Under the pieces are notes generated by a model that made no database searches, was not told the origin of the DNA, and saw only the letters and a program-made list of their open reading frames with translations. The translations under genes were made by a program, and so were the position numbers. Shown piece by piece: positions 1 through 9,125 of a DNA stretch of 64,000 nucleotides. Source of the stretch: Martinezella rhizogenes (GTDB lineage Bacteria > Pseudomonadota > Alphaproteobacteria > Rhizobiales > Rhizobiaceae); the NCBI GenBank assembly GCA_013322215.1, contig JAAMEZ010000021.1:743557-807556 (forward strand). The letters are read 5' to 3'. Positions within the stretch are counted from its first letter, which is position 1. Each line of letters opens with the position of its first letter.

Positions 1-210
1 CCTCGCCTCATGCCGTCCAAGGATTTGCAGCCGGGCCTGCCGACGACAGGTATCTTCATCTTCGAACTGCCGGAAGATGAAACAAGCAATATGACGCTGG
101 TGCTTTCCAGGCAGCCCTCCCCTCAGCTGGATTCGGAAATTCGCGTCAAGCTCGACGGCGGAACCGTCGAAACGCGCGACCGCGTGGAGATCGGCAATAA
201 TGGCGTCTAG
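1..210 (+). CDS. C-terminal end of an uncharacterised protein (cut by window edge)
   Basis: The reading frame is open from the first base of the window to a TAG at 208-210. The in-frame ATG at 10 is therefore probably internal, and only the last ~70 residues are visible. They look like a soluble beta-rich tail (FIFELPED, then SEIRVKLDGG) with no recognisable catalytic motif. The next gene starts at 200, inside this one, an 11-base overlap that points to translational coupling and a shared operon. No function can be assigned. Confidence 0.6.
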   Translation, partial: PRLMPSKDLQPGLPTTGIFIFELPEDETSNMTLVLSRQPSPQLDSEIRVKLDGGTVETRDRVEIGNNGV

Positions 211-772
211 ACGGGAGAGACGGCTCTGGTTTGCATCCCTGCTTGGCCTGCCCATCCTGCTGGCGGGCAATTACGCCATCAACGCATGGCGCAATGCCGA
301 GGATTACATCAAGCGAAACGAGCTGCGCGTCCGCAACGACGTCGGTGGGCAGACCTATGCCAAGGCCTCCTGGACACTCAACCAGGCAAGGGTGATCGGC
401 GATGGGCGTGACGGGAAAATTACCTTTCCCGGTCAGATGCGCCTGGTGGTCGTAAGGCTGGCTGCGAAAGCCGAGGACGATGTCGGGCAATCCTGGGCTC
501 AATGCAGCCTGACCCTGACGGACCCGAAGGGGCGTCGCTGGCAGCCCCTCAATTTCATTCTTTCCAAGGATCTCAGCCGCGACCTCGATCCACAAGCGAC
601 CCCCATCGATGGCTGCGATGCCGTATCCCGCCAGCCGCCGGCCAAAAGCGCAAGCACGCTCATGGAGGAAAAATTTGTCGTGCCGGCCGACGCAATCCCC
701 TCTTTATCGGCACAGCTGAGTTTCGCTTCGACGAGGCCGGACGCCATATCCTTCCCGCTGCGGCTGAACTGA
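200..772 (+). CDS. Uncharacterised single-pass membrane protein
   Basis: This is a 190-residue protein of unknown function. The N-terminus is basic (MASRRERR), followed by a hydrophobic stretch of about 17 residues (WFASLLGLPILLAGNYAI). That looks like an uncleaved signal anchor with the remaining ~160 residues in the periplasm. The soluble part has two cysteines (in AQCSLTLTD and DGCDAV) that could form a disulfide there. The start overlaps the end of the upstream gene by 11 bases, so the two are probably co-translated. It converges on the membrane protein encoded at 806-2110. Confidence 0.7.
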   Translation: MASRRERRLWFASLLGLPILLAGNYAINAWRNAEDYIKRNELRVRNDVGGQTYAKASWTLNQARVIGDGRDGKITFPGQMRLVVVRLAAKAEDDVGQSWAQCSLTLTDPKGRRWQPLNFILSKDLSRDLDPQATPIDGCDAVSRQPPAKSASTLMEEKFVVPADAIPSLSAQLSFASTRPDAISFPLRLN

Positions 773-805
773 AGCAACTCCGTAAAAGCTGAGCCGCTCA
801 AGGCA

Positions 806-2110
806 TCAGCTTCCGCCGCGGCGCCATTCCCGTCCTTGCGCGAAGCCGATTTCCAGAGCCGCGGCCAGCAGGCAAATCTTGATCGGCATGATAAGGACGC
901 CATCGCCCGGCGCACTGGGATTGCCGAAGACGAGCGAAATGGCCTGCGCAATCATCTGCCACCAGGGCAGATCGTGCGGCCCGATCAGCCTGGAGGTGCT
1001 GTACCAAGCCCAAGCCGACCCCCAGTCCAACACCCGGTATAGCAAGATGACAGCAAGCATCAGCCCAAGACCGGAACCCAGGGTAAGTCCGACGCCCTCT
1101 GCGAGGGCTCTATAGCGCTTTGCCGTGCCCGCAATGAAATGCGAAACGAAGTCGCGGATCGCTTTCGGCAGCGACTGCCAGCGTGAAACCGCGCGCGCCA
1201 ACCGGCCTTCCGTCAGCGGGCGTTCGCCATTGATGTCATAGCCATAGACCAAAGCAGCAAGCGTCAGCCAAACCACGGGATAAAGAGCATAGAGGAACAG
1301 GCCGCGCATTTGCCTGGAAAGGGAAAGTGAAGCCTCCTCAGCCGTCGGCGGAAAAAGGGCCGCCGCCGCGGCATCGCCGACCGGATTGAGAAAGCCGAGG
1401 AAATGCCCGATCGTTTCGGGAAGCTTGGCGATCCAGGAGCGGATGTCGTCTTGCCAGGTCGAAATGACAAAAAGACCGATGAAGGCCCAGTTCGCCTCGC
1501 AAACGACGATGATAACAGCCCAGATCGGAGCTTTCGATCGCTCATGCATGAACTTGGCGAAGCGCCTGACCACCCAGGCAACGGCGACCGACACGAGGAG
1601 CCAGGCGCCGCTACCGAATTTCAGGGGGTTATAGTCTTCGCCAAACAGCATCAGGTCGAGCGATAGCCGGGAATACTCTCGGACCGTATCGCCGAGAAAG
1701 CCCCAGGCGGCGTAGTAGGCAAAGAACGGCACGAGCGTCAGCGCGAGTATCGAGGTGAAGCCCGGCACTGCCGAACTGTCGCCGGTATCGGTTTCCGGCC
1801 GGGCGGCGGCAACGCGCGAGGCGGCGTCAAGCGACGGTAGTCCGGGCCGCACGGTCTCGAACAGCGCGACGATGATGACGAGTTTCAGAAGCACGACAAG
1901 GGCAAGCGTCGAAAGCCCCGCCAATGCATTCAGCCGGCCGATCATGACGGCAAGTTCGTTGAGAAGCGAATTCCCGATCAATCCGAGCAGCCACAACGCC
2001 ATCAACTGCGGCCAGAAGCGCCACAGCAGTTGCAAGGTGAGCGATGGCAGCCGGAACAGAAGCCGGAGCGGCGGGCGGGTATCCTGGGAGAGAACCGTCA
2101 TGACGGGCAT
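806..2110 (-). CDS. Uncharacterised polytopic membrane protein
   Basis: The frame is open up to 2299, but the upstream part lies inside the LacI-regulator gene and is not membrane-like. The ATG at 2110 (MPVMTVLSQD) gives 434 residues; an ATG nine bases later is the alternative. About eight hydrophobic segments are visible, for example LWRFWPQLMALWLLGLIGN near the start and IKICLLAAALEIGF at the end. No transporter signature was recognised. It converges with the 200-772 gene, so the left edge of the window may hold one small uncharacterised envelope locus. Start uncertain. Confidence 0.6.
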   Translation of the reverse strand: MPVMTVLSQDTRPPLRLLFRLPSLTLQLLWRFWPQLMALWLLGLIGNSLLNELAVMIGRLNALAGLSTLALVVLLKLVIIVALFETVRPGLPSLDAASRVAAARPETDTGDSSAVPGFTSILALTLVPFFAYYAAWGFLGDTVREYSRLSLDLMLFGEDYNPLKFGSGAWLLVSVAVAWVVRRFAKFMHERSKAPIWAVIIVVCEANWAFIGLFVISTWQDDIRSWIAKLPETIGHFLGFLNPVGDAAAAALFPPTAEEASLSLSRQMRGLFLYALYPVVWLTLAALVYGYDINGERPLTEGRLARAVSRWQSLPKAIRDFVSHFIAGTAKRYRALAEGVGLTLGSGLGLMLAVILLYRVLDWGSAWAWYSTSRLIGPHDLPWWQMIAQAISLVFGNPSAPGDGVLIMPIKICLLAAALEIGFAQGREWRRGGS

Positions 2111-2192
2111 AGTAGCAATCGAAACGACGGTAGCCAAGACGCTGTTCAGACCGGCAGACAAACGGATTTCCTGCGGCTGCCGCCGGAATCCA

Positions 2193-3335
2193 TCACACCT
2201 TTCGCATCTTTCGCCCGGCTCTGACACCGGCTGGTGCGACAACGGATGCACGTTTGACAAGCGAGCATTCGAGCTTGGTGATCTGATAGCGGCGCTCACG
2301 CGGTAAAACCGCGGTTTCCAGATGCTCGATCGCCCATTGCCCCATGGCCATGTGGGGAAGAACCGACGTCGTCAGGGGCGGCACGAGATGGCGGCAGATG
2401 TCTTCATCGTCGTAGCCCATGACCGACATATCCTCCGGAATATGGAGCCCCGCCTCCTTCAGCGCTTCGTAGCAGCCGATGGCGGTGCGGTCGTTCTGGC
2501 AGAAGATCGCCGTCGGACGCTCGGGAAGCGAAAGCAGCTTCAAGGTGCCGGAATAGCCGGCGCTCGCCGACCAATCGCCTTCGATGACAAGCTCCGGATC
2601 GAATGGAATGTCAGCAGTCGCCAATGCCCGGCGATAACCGGTCAATCGATCCTGAGCCGCCTGCATCCACGGTTCGCCCGTGATCGTCGCAATGCGATGG
2701 TGACCATGCGAGATCAGATGCCGGGTCGCGGTCTGCCCGCCAGCTATTTCGCTCGGAACGACAGCCGGAAAGGCATAGTCGGACGTATAGCAATTCAGAA
2801 GAATGATCGGGATATTGAGATCGTAGAGATAGTCCGGCACTTCCACCTCACGGGTGAATATCGTCATGTAGATGAGCGCCGAGATGCCGCTGTTGCTAAG
2901 CGCCTTGATCGCTCTCGGCTCCATGATCGGATCGCTCATGGTCTGTGCGACGAGCAGGACGTTTCCAGCGTTCCAGCATGCCTCGCGAGCCCCCTCGATC
3001 GCAACGACCGCCTCCGGACTAGTGGCGAGCTGGTCGACGGCAAAGCCGATGACGCCATCGAGCTTCGAAGGAGACAGGAGCGCAGGCGGTGTGGCGAGCA
3101 CCGGCGCGACATAGCCAAGCTGGCGGGCTGCCTCGATGACCCTCTCGCGGGTCTGCTGCGACAGGCGCATGCCGGGCGTATTGTTGAGGACGAAGGACAC
3201 TGCGCTCTGCGAACATCCGGCCGCCTTGGCAATATCGGTCATCGTGACCCTGTTGCCGGAACGACGGCCGCTTCGCTTCGATATCCTGTTGTCGACGGCC
3301 GTGCGATCGCCGTTTGCGGCCGATATCTTCTTCAT
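2193..3335 (-). CDS. LacI-family sugar-responsive transcriptional regulator
   Basis: This 380-residue protein has a LacI-type helix-turn-helix at residues ~31-55 (MTDIAKAAGCSQSAVSFVLN, with the hinge-region NNTPGMRLS after it). A periplasmic-binding-protein-like sensor domain follows to the C-terminus (VMGYDDEDICRHLVPPLTTS is the typical final strand region). A ~30-residue basic N-terminal extension is unusual; translation could start later, near the ATG of MTDIAK. It is divergent from a sugar ABC operon, so it most likely represses that operon until the sugar or a derivative binds. The inverted repeat at 3564-3579 is a candidate operator. The ligand is unknown. Confidence 0.9.
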   Translation of the reverse strand: MKKISAANGDRTAVDNRISKRSGRRSGNRVTMTDIAKAAGCSQSAVSFVLNNTPGMRLSQQTRERVIEAARQLGYVAPVLATPPALLSPSKLDGVIGFAVDQLATSPEAVVAIEGAREACWNAGNVLLVAQTMSDPIMEPRAIKALSNSGISALIYMTIFTREVEVPDYLYDLNIPIILLNCYTSDYAFPAVVPSEIAGGQTATRHLISHGHHRIATITGEPWMQAAQDRLTGYRRALATADIPFDPELVIEGDWSASAGYSGTLKLLSLPERPTAIFCQNDRTAIGCYEALKEAGLHIPEDMSVMGYDDEDICRHLVPPLTTSVLPHMAMGQWAIEHLETAVLPRERRYQITKLECSLVKRASVVAPAGVRAGRKMRKV

Positions 3336-3563
3336 AACTGCGTCTCATCTCCCCTGAAGCGAAATCGGCCTATAATCCCCACGGCCGTTTTCATGCGCTA
3401 ATATTTATTATCATCAATCGAGCAAGCTCGGCAACCTGTGCAGACGCGCATATAATCGTCACCCACATCTTCAAGCCAAAGATCTCTTGCAATTGAAGCA
3501 AGTAGCTAGATTTTCGAGACTCTGCCGCTTCATGCACGCGAAATTGTATTACTAATTCTATTT

Positions 3564-3579
3564 ACTAATCGAAATTAGT
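3564..3579. promoter_or_regulatory. Candidate LacI-type operator dyad
   Basis: ACTAAT-CGAA-ATTAGT is a perfect inverted repeat with 6-bp arms in the 365-bp gap between the regulator and the ABC operon. A further ACTAAT half-site lies at 3551-3556. Position and symmetry fit a LacI-family operator; regulator binding is inferred. The rest of the gap is AT-rich and shows no gene. Confidence 0.4.
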
Positions 3580-3700
3580 CGTATACCGTCGCTCTCGTGG
3601 TTGGACGTGCCGTATCTCGCTCGGCGAGAAACCCTAGGAGGGGGTTCAGGACGGCCTGCCGCGAGTTGCAACTAGATCCCGTCAGCGGATCTATGGGAGG

Positions 3701-4663
3701 ATGATCATGAAGTACGTAACACGGGGCGCTGCCGCCTTTGCGGCAGGGTTGCTGCTGAGCTATGCAACGGCGACTTATGCCGCCGACAAGCCGACTCTCG
3801 CATTTGTGGTCAACGGCGCATCCGACTTCTGGAAAGCGGCCGAAGCCGGCGTCAAGAAGGCTCAGGCCGAACTGCCGGACTTCAACATGGAATTGAAATA
3901 TCCTGAACAATCGTCGGTCGCGATCCAGCAGCGACTGATGGAAGATCTCGTGGCAGCCGGCGTCAAGGGCATCATGGTTTCCGCCGTCGATCCCAAGACC
4001 TCGACAGAGGGGTTGAACAAGATCGGCTCGGAAACCGCGCTGTTTACCACCGATAGCGATGCACCGGATACGAACCGCGTCGCCTATATCGGCTCATCGA
4101 ACATCGATGCCGGCAAGCAGGCCGCCGAAATCGCCAAGAAAGCCATGCCGAACGGGGGCAAGTGCATCGGCTTCGTGGGGCTTCTCGGCGCCGACAATGC
4201 CAAGGAGCGCATCCAGGGCATGAAGGACGGCCTGGCGGGCACGAAGATCGAATTGACCGACGTGCGCGGCGACGACATCGACCAGACGAGAGCAAAGAAG
4301 AACGTCGAAGACGCGCTCGTTGCAAGCCCGGACGTCACCTGCATGGTCGGCTTTTACTCCTACAACACGCCGCGCATCTATGAGGCGCTGCGCGAAGCCG
4401 GCAAGCTCGGCCAGATCACCGTCGTCGGTTTCGATGACGACCCGATCACGCTTGGCGGCGTCAAGGAAGGAACGATCGCCGCAACGGTCGTGCAGCAGCC
4501 CTATCTCTGGGCCTATCAAGGCATGAAGCTGATGGCCGCCTATCTGAAGGGCGACAAATCGGGAATTCCTGCCAACAAGCTCATCATCATCCCGACGAAG
4601 ATCATCGGCAAGGATGATGTCGATGCCTATGCGGCCAATCTGAAGGCTATGGCAGGCAATTAA
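3701..4663 (+). CDS. Sugar ABC transporter substrate-binding protein (CUT2 type)
   Basis: The product is a periplasmic binding protein of the RbsB/type I family, 320 residues. Residues 1-27 form a Sec signal peptide ending ATATYA-ADK. The mature protein begins with the typical PTLAFVVNGASDFWKAAEAG strand-helix unit. The hallmark sections FVGLLGADNAKERIQGMKDG and ITVVGFDDDPITLGGVKEG are present. The start codon (ATGATCATGAAG) follows a good GGGAGG ribosome site; the second ATG at 3707 is equally possible. It heads an operon with the ATPase and permease. The sugar cannot be told from sequence; no catabolic enzyme lies next to it. Confidence 0.93.
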   Translation: MIMKYVTRGAAAFAAGLLLSYATATYAADKPTLAFVVNGASDFWKAAEAGVKKAQAELPDFNMELKYPEQSSVAIQQRLMEDLVAAGVKGIMVSAVDPKTSTEGLNKIGSETALFTTDSDAPDTNRVAYIGSSNIDAGKQAAEIAKKAMPNGGKCIGFVGLLGADNAKERIQGMKDGLAGTKIELTDVRGDDIDQTRAKKNVEDALVASPDVTCMVGFYSYNTPRIYEALREAGKLGQITVVGFDDDPITLGGVKEGTIAATVVQQPYLWAYQGMKLMAAYLKGDKSGIPANKLIIIPTKIIGKDDVDAYAANLKAMAGN

Positions 4664-4676
4664 GGCCAGCCCGCAG

Positions 4677-4703
4677 CAGCGCCGGTTGCGGGGACCGGCG
4701 CTG
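4677..4703 (+). terminator. Intra-operon hairpin after the binding-protein gene
   Basis: CAGCGCCGG and CCGGCGCTG form a perfect 9-bp stem with a 9-base loop, 13 bases after the stop codon. There is no T-run. Such hairpins commonly protect or partially terminate mRNA so that the binding protein is made in excess over the ATPase and permease. Confidence 0.55.
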
Positions 4704-4768
4704 TTCGAATGCAATTGCTCACGTCGCCGCGGCTCTCGAAGCCACATCGCACAGGCATGATATTCGTT

Positions 4769-6310
4769 ATGAATCAACGCTCGGATACATTGGTATCGAC
4801 TGAAACCACCGCGCCCTTTCTCAGCCTTTCGGGAATCGGCAAAACCTATCCGGGCGTGGTAGCGCTCGATAATTTCTCGATGGATGTCAGCCCTGGCGAA
4901 GTGATCGGTCTTGTCGGCGAAAACGGCGCCGGCAAATCGACGCTCATGAAAATCCTCGGCGGCGTTGTCAAGCCGGATCACGGCAGCATTCGGCTCGATG
5001 GAGCCGAGCACGGTGCCTTCACGGTCGAAAGCAGCATCGCGTCCGGAATTGCCTTTGTCCATCAGGAGCTCAACCTGTTTGAAAATCTCGATGTGGCAGC
5101 CAATATTTTCCTCGGCCGCGAACCGCTGCGCGGCGGCGCCCTGAAACTGGTCGACCGTGCCCGACTGCGCGAGATGGTCACCCCGCTTTTGAAGCGGGTC
5201 GGCGCCAATTTCTTACCGGATACGCCAGTGGCGTCGCTGTCGCTCGCCCAGCAGCAGATGGTCGAAATCGCCAAGGCGCTCTCCATCAATGCCCGCCTCG
5301 TCATTCTCGACGAGCCGACCTCGAGCCTGCCACTTGCCGAGACAGAAAAGCTGCTGACCGTCATATCCTCGCTGAAGGCCGAAGGCATCAGCGTCATCTT
5401 CATTTCGCACCGTCTGCACGAGGTCGAGCGTGTCGCCGACCGCGTCATCGTTCTGCGCGACGGCACGCTTGTCGGCACCTTGCCGAAAGACGCGATCGAC
5501 CATGATCGCATGGTGAAGCTGATGATCGGCCGAGCATTGGCCGCACGCTCCGTGGAGGCGGCTCGTCCGCCGGGCGATATCGCGCTGAAGGTCGCGGCCC
5601 TTCGCACCGCCGCCTATCCGACGCAGCCCGTCGATCTTGACATCCGTTTCGGCGAAATCCTCGGCCTCGCCGGTCTCGTCGGCTCAGGCCGGACGGAGCT
5701 TGCCCGCGTCCTCTTCGGGGTCGATCATAGCTATGGCGGCAACATCGCCCTCGGCGGACAGGATCTGAAACTGCGATCCGCCAGAGACGCCGTCGCCAAC
5801 GGTATTTTTCTCGTGCCTGAGGATCGCAAGCTGAACGGCATCCTGCTCGACATGCCGATCTCGCAGAACATATCACTCCCCAACCTCCCGGCCTTTGCGC
5901 GTCGCTCCATGGTTTCACCGGAGCGCGAAAATGCCGTCGCCGAAACGCAGCGCAGGCAGCTCGCCATCAAGACGCCATCGGTCTCAACGCGCACGGGTAC
6001 GCTTTCGGGCGGCAACCAGCAGAAGGTCGTGCTCGCCAAATGGTTGGCGATGCAGCCGAAGGTGCTGATCTTCGACGAGCCCACCCGCGGCATCGATATC
6101 GGCGCAAAAAGCGAAATCTACAGTCTGATGCGCAAGCTCGCAGATGCCGGCGTGGCGATCCTGATGATATCGAGCGACATGGAAGAGGTAATCGGCGTCT
6201 CCGACCGGATCGCGGTCATGCACGAAGGCCAGATCTCCGGTATTCTCGAAAAGGATCAGTTCAGTCAGGAAAACGTGCTTTTGCTGGCTGTCGGCAAGGC
6301 GTTACACTAA
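4769..6310 (+). CDS. Sugar ABC transporter ATP-binding protein (RbsA-like, duplicated domain)
   Basis: A CUT2-type ATPase with two fused nucleotide-binding domains. The first has Walker A GENGAGKST and Walker B VILDEPTSSL. The second has a degenerate Walker A (GLVGSGRTEL) with an intact signature LSGGNQQKV and VLIFDEPTRGIDIGAK, the pattern normal for this family. The frame is open from 4709, but the first 20 residues are not family-like; the ATG at 4769 (MNQRSDTL) gives 513 residues, close to the usual ~500. It powers uptake together with the upstream binding protein and the downstream permease. Confidence 0.92.
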   Translation: MNQRSDTLVSTETTAPFLSLSGIGKTYPGVVALDNFSMDVSPGEVIGLVGENGAGKSTLMKILGGVVKPDHGSIRLDGAEHGAFTVESSIASGIAFVHQELNLFENLDVAANIFLGREPLRGGALKLVDRARLREMVTPLLKRVGANFLPDTPVASLSLAQQQMVEIAKALSINARLVILDEPTSSLPLAETEKLLTVISSLKAEGISVIFISHRLHEVERVADRVIVLRDGTLVGTLPKDAIDHDRMVKLMIGRALAARSVEAARPPGDIALKVAALRTAAYPTQPVDLDIRFGEILGLAGLVGSGRTELARVLFGVDHSYGGNIALGGQDLKLRSARDAVANGIFLVPEDRKLNGILLDMPISQNISLPNLPAFARRSMVSPERENAVAETQRRQLAIKTPSVSTRTGTLSGGNQQKVVLAKWLAMQPKVLIFDEPTRGIDIGAKSEIYSLMRKLADAGVAILMISSDMEEVIGVSDRIAVMHEGQISGILEKDQFSQENVLLLAVGKALH

Positions 6311-6311
6311 G

Positions 6312-6410
6312 GCGGTTCAGCTATCCATGGAACCCTGAACCGCTCTATCTCATTGTTTTTGCGCAATTTCTAAAGAAGAACGCTTCGCGCTTTGCCTGAA
6401 ATTGCTCTAA
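6312..6410. repeat. RIME-like intergenic mosaic element (two hairpins)
   Basis: About 100 bp between the ATPase and permease genes hold two palindromes. GCGGTTCAG/CTGAACCGC spans 6312-6343. GCAATTTC/GAAATTGC spans 6363-6405, with CGC-TTC-GCG in the middle. The linking stretch CCGCTCTATCTCATTG and the final AAATTGCTCTA match, from memory, the widespread Rhizobium intergenic mosaic element family. The size (~100 bp) and two-hairpin layout fit RIME1. It sits inside an operon, so it may alter expression of the permease. Confidence 0.6.
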
Positions 6411-6438
6411 CGGCTGCGGCCAATGGGAATTGATATCG

Positions 6439-7446
6439 ATGAGTAAGAAAGATCTGGGCCTGCTTCTGTTGATCGTCGTCGTCGGCATTGTCGTGACGAT
6501 CATCAATCCGCGCTTCCTTCTGCCGATCAACCTCGCCAATACGTCGAACCTTATCGGCCTTTTCGGAATATTGTCGATCGGCCAGGCCTTTGTCATCATT
6601 ACCGGCGGCATTGAACTCTCCGTCGGCTCGCTTGTTGCCCTACTCGGCGTCCTGTTCATCGATTTCATCGCCGTCCAGAACATGCCCTGGGCGATTGCCC
6701 TGCCGCTGATCCTGGTCCTCGGCGGCGTGCTGGGAGCGATCCATGGCTGGCTGATTACCCGGCTCAATCTCCAGCCTTTCGTCGTGACACTCTGCGGCCT
6801 CTTGATCTATCGGGGTGCGGCGCGCTTCTACACTGCGGACGGCACGGCCGGCTTCGCCTTCGGCCAGAACTTTCCGACCTTGGAATTCCTGACCGCCGGC
6901 CGCTTCTACGGCGTGCCGAACACCTTCATCGCGCTTGTGATCATTGCTGCCGTCATGTGGATCGTTCTGCATCGCTCCGTCTATGGCCGCTATCTCTACG
7001 CCATCGGCAAGAATGAGGAGGCGGCAAAATATTCCGGCATCCGCACCACGAAAATGGTGACGATCTCCTACATCATCTGCGGTGTGCTGACGGCGCTTTC
7101 GGCGATCTATTTCGCCATGTATACCCGCTCCATCTCGCCGGCGAGCCACGGGCAGTTCTATGAACTCTACGCGATTGCGGCGGCGGTGCTTGGCGGCTTT
7201 TCGCTGCGTGGCGGCGAAGGATCTCTGATCGGCGTGGTGCTGGGCACGATCCTGCTGCAGGAATTGCAGAATCTCGTCAATCTGCTCGGCATCCCCTCCT
7301 CGCTCAACTTCGCCGTCATGGGCGGCGTCATCCTGATCGGTGTCTTGATCGACCAGCAATGGAGCGCCATCCGAGCGCAACGGCGCCTAGTGTCGGCTGC
7401 ACGTCAGACGGAAACGCGCCAGCCTGCCGAACAACCGCAGTCATGA
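6439..7446 (+). CDS. Sugar ABC transporter permease (CUT2 / RbsC-like)
   Basis: The product is an integral membrane permease of about 335 residues with 8-10 hydrophobic segments. The family motif ITGGIELSVGSLVALLGVL lies near residues 55-75, and AIAAAVLGGFSLRGGEGS, the conserved cytoplasmic ATPase-coupling region, near residue 245. The ATG at 6439 (MSKKDLG) is preferred; one at 6430 is also in frame. It completes the ABC operon, separated from the ATPase by a RIME-like element. The C-terminal ~25 residues are hydrophilic. Confidence 0.92.
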   Translation: MSKKDLGLLLLIVVVGIVVTIINPRFLLPINLANTSNLIGLFGILSIGQAFVIITGGIELSVGSLVALLGVLFIDFIAVQNMPWAIALPLILVLGGVLGAIHGWLITRLNLQPFVVTLCGLLIYRGAARFYTADGTAGFAFGQNFPTLEFLTAGRFYGVPNTFIALVIIAAVMWIVLHRSVYGRYLYAIGKNEEAAKYSGIRTTKMVTISYIICGVLTALSAIYFAMYTRSISPASHGQFYELYAIAAAVLGGFSLRGGEGSLIGVVLGTILLQELQNLVNLLGIPSSLNFAVMGGVILIGVLIDQQWSAIRAQRRLVSAARQTETRQPAEQPQS

Positions 7447-7519
7447 TGGCGTTGCAAGCCGGATTGACCCGAAGAGGCGTCATGCATGATGGCGGCGCGA
7501 CGCCGCATGCCCGTGTATT

Positions 7520-8026
7520 TCAGGAGGGCACCGACCTGTTGCAGACTGGGCATCCGTCAGCATGCATGATGATCCCATGCGCTTCGCAGCGGTTGAGGTC
7601 GCTCTCGGAAAAGGTCGAATGGATTGCCGCACCGTTTGGCCTGATGTCGTGTGGTCCAAATGCCGACACAAGCATTCGCAAACGCATCAGGCACGGCATC
7701 AACCAGTCTTCTTTCGGCTCGTAGCCCAGCTTCTCCCAACCGATCTTCGAACCTGCGGCGGCAATCGCCCGAATTAGAAAATTCCGATCCTCGGCAAATG
7801 TTGCGACGTGCCAGGGCATTTCGGCAATGTCGAATCCCACAGCTCCAAGCCCCAAGACCGCCTGATCTCGTGATGCGATCCATGATGCAAACACTTGCTC
7901 CGACCTCGTTTGCGCCAACGCCGACGCGGCAATGGCGAGAACTTCTATGAAGACGTCGGTCAATCCGTTCTGCATCTGAATTACAGGCAGTTCTGGCAGA
8001 GCATTGCATGTTATTCGGTTTGCCAT
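7520..8026 (-). CDS. Uncharacterised protein with C-terminal cysteine pair
   Basis: This is a 168-residue soluble protein that I do not recognise. Codon use and amino-acid composition look like a real gene (DRNFLIRAIAAAGSKIGWEK, GYEPKEDWLMPCLMRLR). The tail carries HADGCPVCNR, a CxxC that might bind metal or be redox active. It lies between the convergent sugar permease gene and a LysR regulator on the same strand; the 59-bp gap to the upstream LysR gene allows co-transcription. Function unknown. Confidence 0.55.
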   Translation of the reverse strand: MANRITCNALPELPVIQMQNGLTDVFIEVLAIAASALAQTRSEQVFASWIASRDQAVLGLGAVGFDIAEMPWHVATFAEDRNFLIRAIAAAGSKIGWEKLGYEPKEDWLMPCLMRLRMLVSAFGPHDIRPNGAAIHSTFSESDLNRCEAHGIIMHADGCPVCNRSVPS

Positions 8027-8085
8027 GGCTTTCAGATGGCTCCATTCACTGCTGCGTCACCGATGGAAAACAGGCTTTGTCCTGC

Positions 8086-8988
8086 TCAGGTCATCCACTT
8101 GCGGTGCTCAACGAAACGCTCTGCCAAAAGGTCGATGAACAATCGTACTTTCGTCGGCAGATGGCTACGGTTCGGATAGATCGCGCTGATCGTGAATTCC
8201 ACGGCCCGATAGTCGGGCATGGCGCGCACGAGGCGGCCGGCGGCAACCTCGTCGAATACGATGAAACTCGGGGCGAGAAAGATACCCTGCCCACTTGCCA
8301 GGAGAAAGCGCAGCGTCTCGGCACTGTTGGAGACGACATTGCCAGAGATCTTGACTCCCACCTGCTTGCCATCGGCATCTTCGAAACGCCATTCGTCGCC
8401 GTAAGGGTAATAGGTATATTGCAGGCAATTATGCTCCACGAGATCGGCCGGAACCTTCGGCATGGAATGTGTGTCACGATATTCGGGCGAGCAGACGAGC
8501 ATATGGCGCCAGGGCGCAAGCTTGCGCGCGACGAGTGTCGAGTCAGACGCAGGCAGGGTTCGGATCATCAGATCGTAACCCTCCTCGACCATGTCGATCG
8601 ACCGTTCGCCGACGTTGAAATCGAGCGAGATCGCAGGGTATTGCGTCATGAATTCATTGACGACGGGGAGCAGGAAGCGGACGATGGCGCCGCTGGTATA
8701 GAGCTTCAGCGTGCCTCGCGGCGTGGTACTGAGTGCGCCGGCGGCCCGATCGGCCTCCTCGAGATCAGCCAGAATCTGTGAGGAGCGCTCATAATAATAT
8801 TTGCCGGTTTCCGTCAGGCTGATCCGGCGCGTCGTCCGGTTCAGGAGCCGCGCGCCGAGACGGTCTTCCAGCGATTGCACATGATTGCCCACCATGGTGA
8901 CGGACATGTTGAGCCGACGAGCAGCGGCTGAAAAACCGCCACACTCCACCACCCGGCCAAAAACTGCGAGGCTGGTCAAACGATCCAT
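8086..8988 (-). CDS. LysR-family regulator of the divergent efflux operon
   Basis: A 300-residue LysR protein. The N-terminal winged helix-turn-helix occupies residues ~1-60 (MDRLTSLAVFGRVVECGGFS, then AAARRLNMSVTMVGNHVQSL), followed by the linker helix and a substrate-binding domain. It is divergently transcribed from an EmrAB-type pump with a 137-bp shared control region, so it is the likely activator or repressor of that pump. The 50-bp repeated element at 8999-9048 begins 11 bases upstream of its start codon. The inducer is unknown. Confidence 0.9.
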   Translation of the reverse strand: MDRLTSLAVFGRVVECGGFSAAARRLNMSVTMVGNHVQSLEDRLGARLLNRTTRRISLTETGKYYYERSSQILADLEEADRAAGALSTTPRGTLKLYTSGAIVRFLLPVVNEFMTQYPAISLDFNVGERSIDMVEEGYDLMIRTLPASDSTLVARKLAPWRHMLVCSPEYRDTHSMPKVPADLVEHNCLQYTYYPYGDEWRFEDADGKQVGVKISGNVVSNSAETLRFLLASGQGIFLAPSFIVFDEVAAGRLVRAMPDYRAVEFTISAIYPNRSHLPTKVRLFIDLLAERFVEHRKWMT

Positions 8989-8998
8989 ATTGTCCTCG

Positions 8999-9048
8999 GA
9001 TTATCCACTGTGACTTGATGATCCTTCCCGATTTGAGGAGATTATCAG
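8999..9048. repeat. Control element, copy 1 (LysR/emrA intergenic)
   Basis: A 50-bp block starting GATTATCCA, containing TGATGATCCTTCC in the middle and ending GATTATCA. The same block with about three quarters identical bases and no gaps recurs at 10330-10379 at the emrA/emrB junction. Three GATNATC units at matching spacing suggest binding sites for the adjacent LysR protein (inference). Confidence 0.55.
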
Positions 9049-9125
9049 AAGGACCGTTCGGACGCATCTTCATCGCATCAAAAATAGCCCCGTGCAAAGG
9101 GGTGGCGCACTGAAGGAAACGGACA

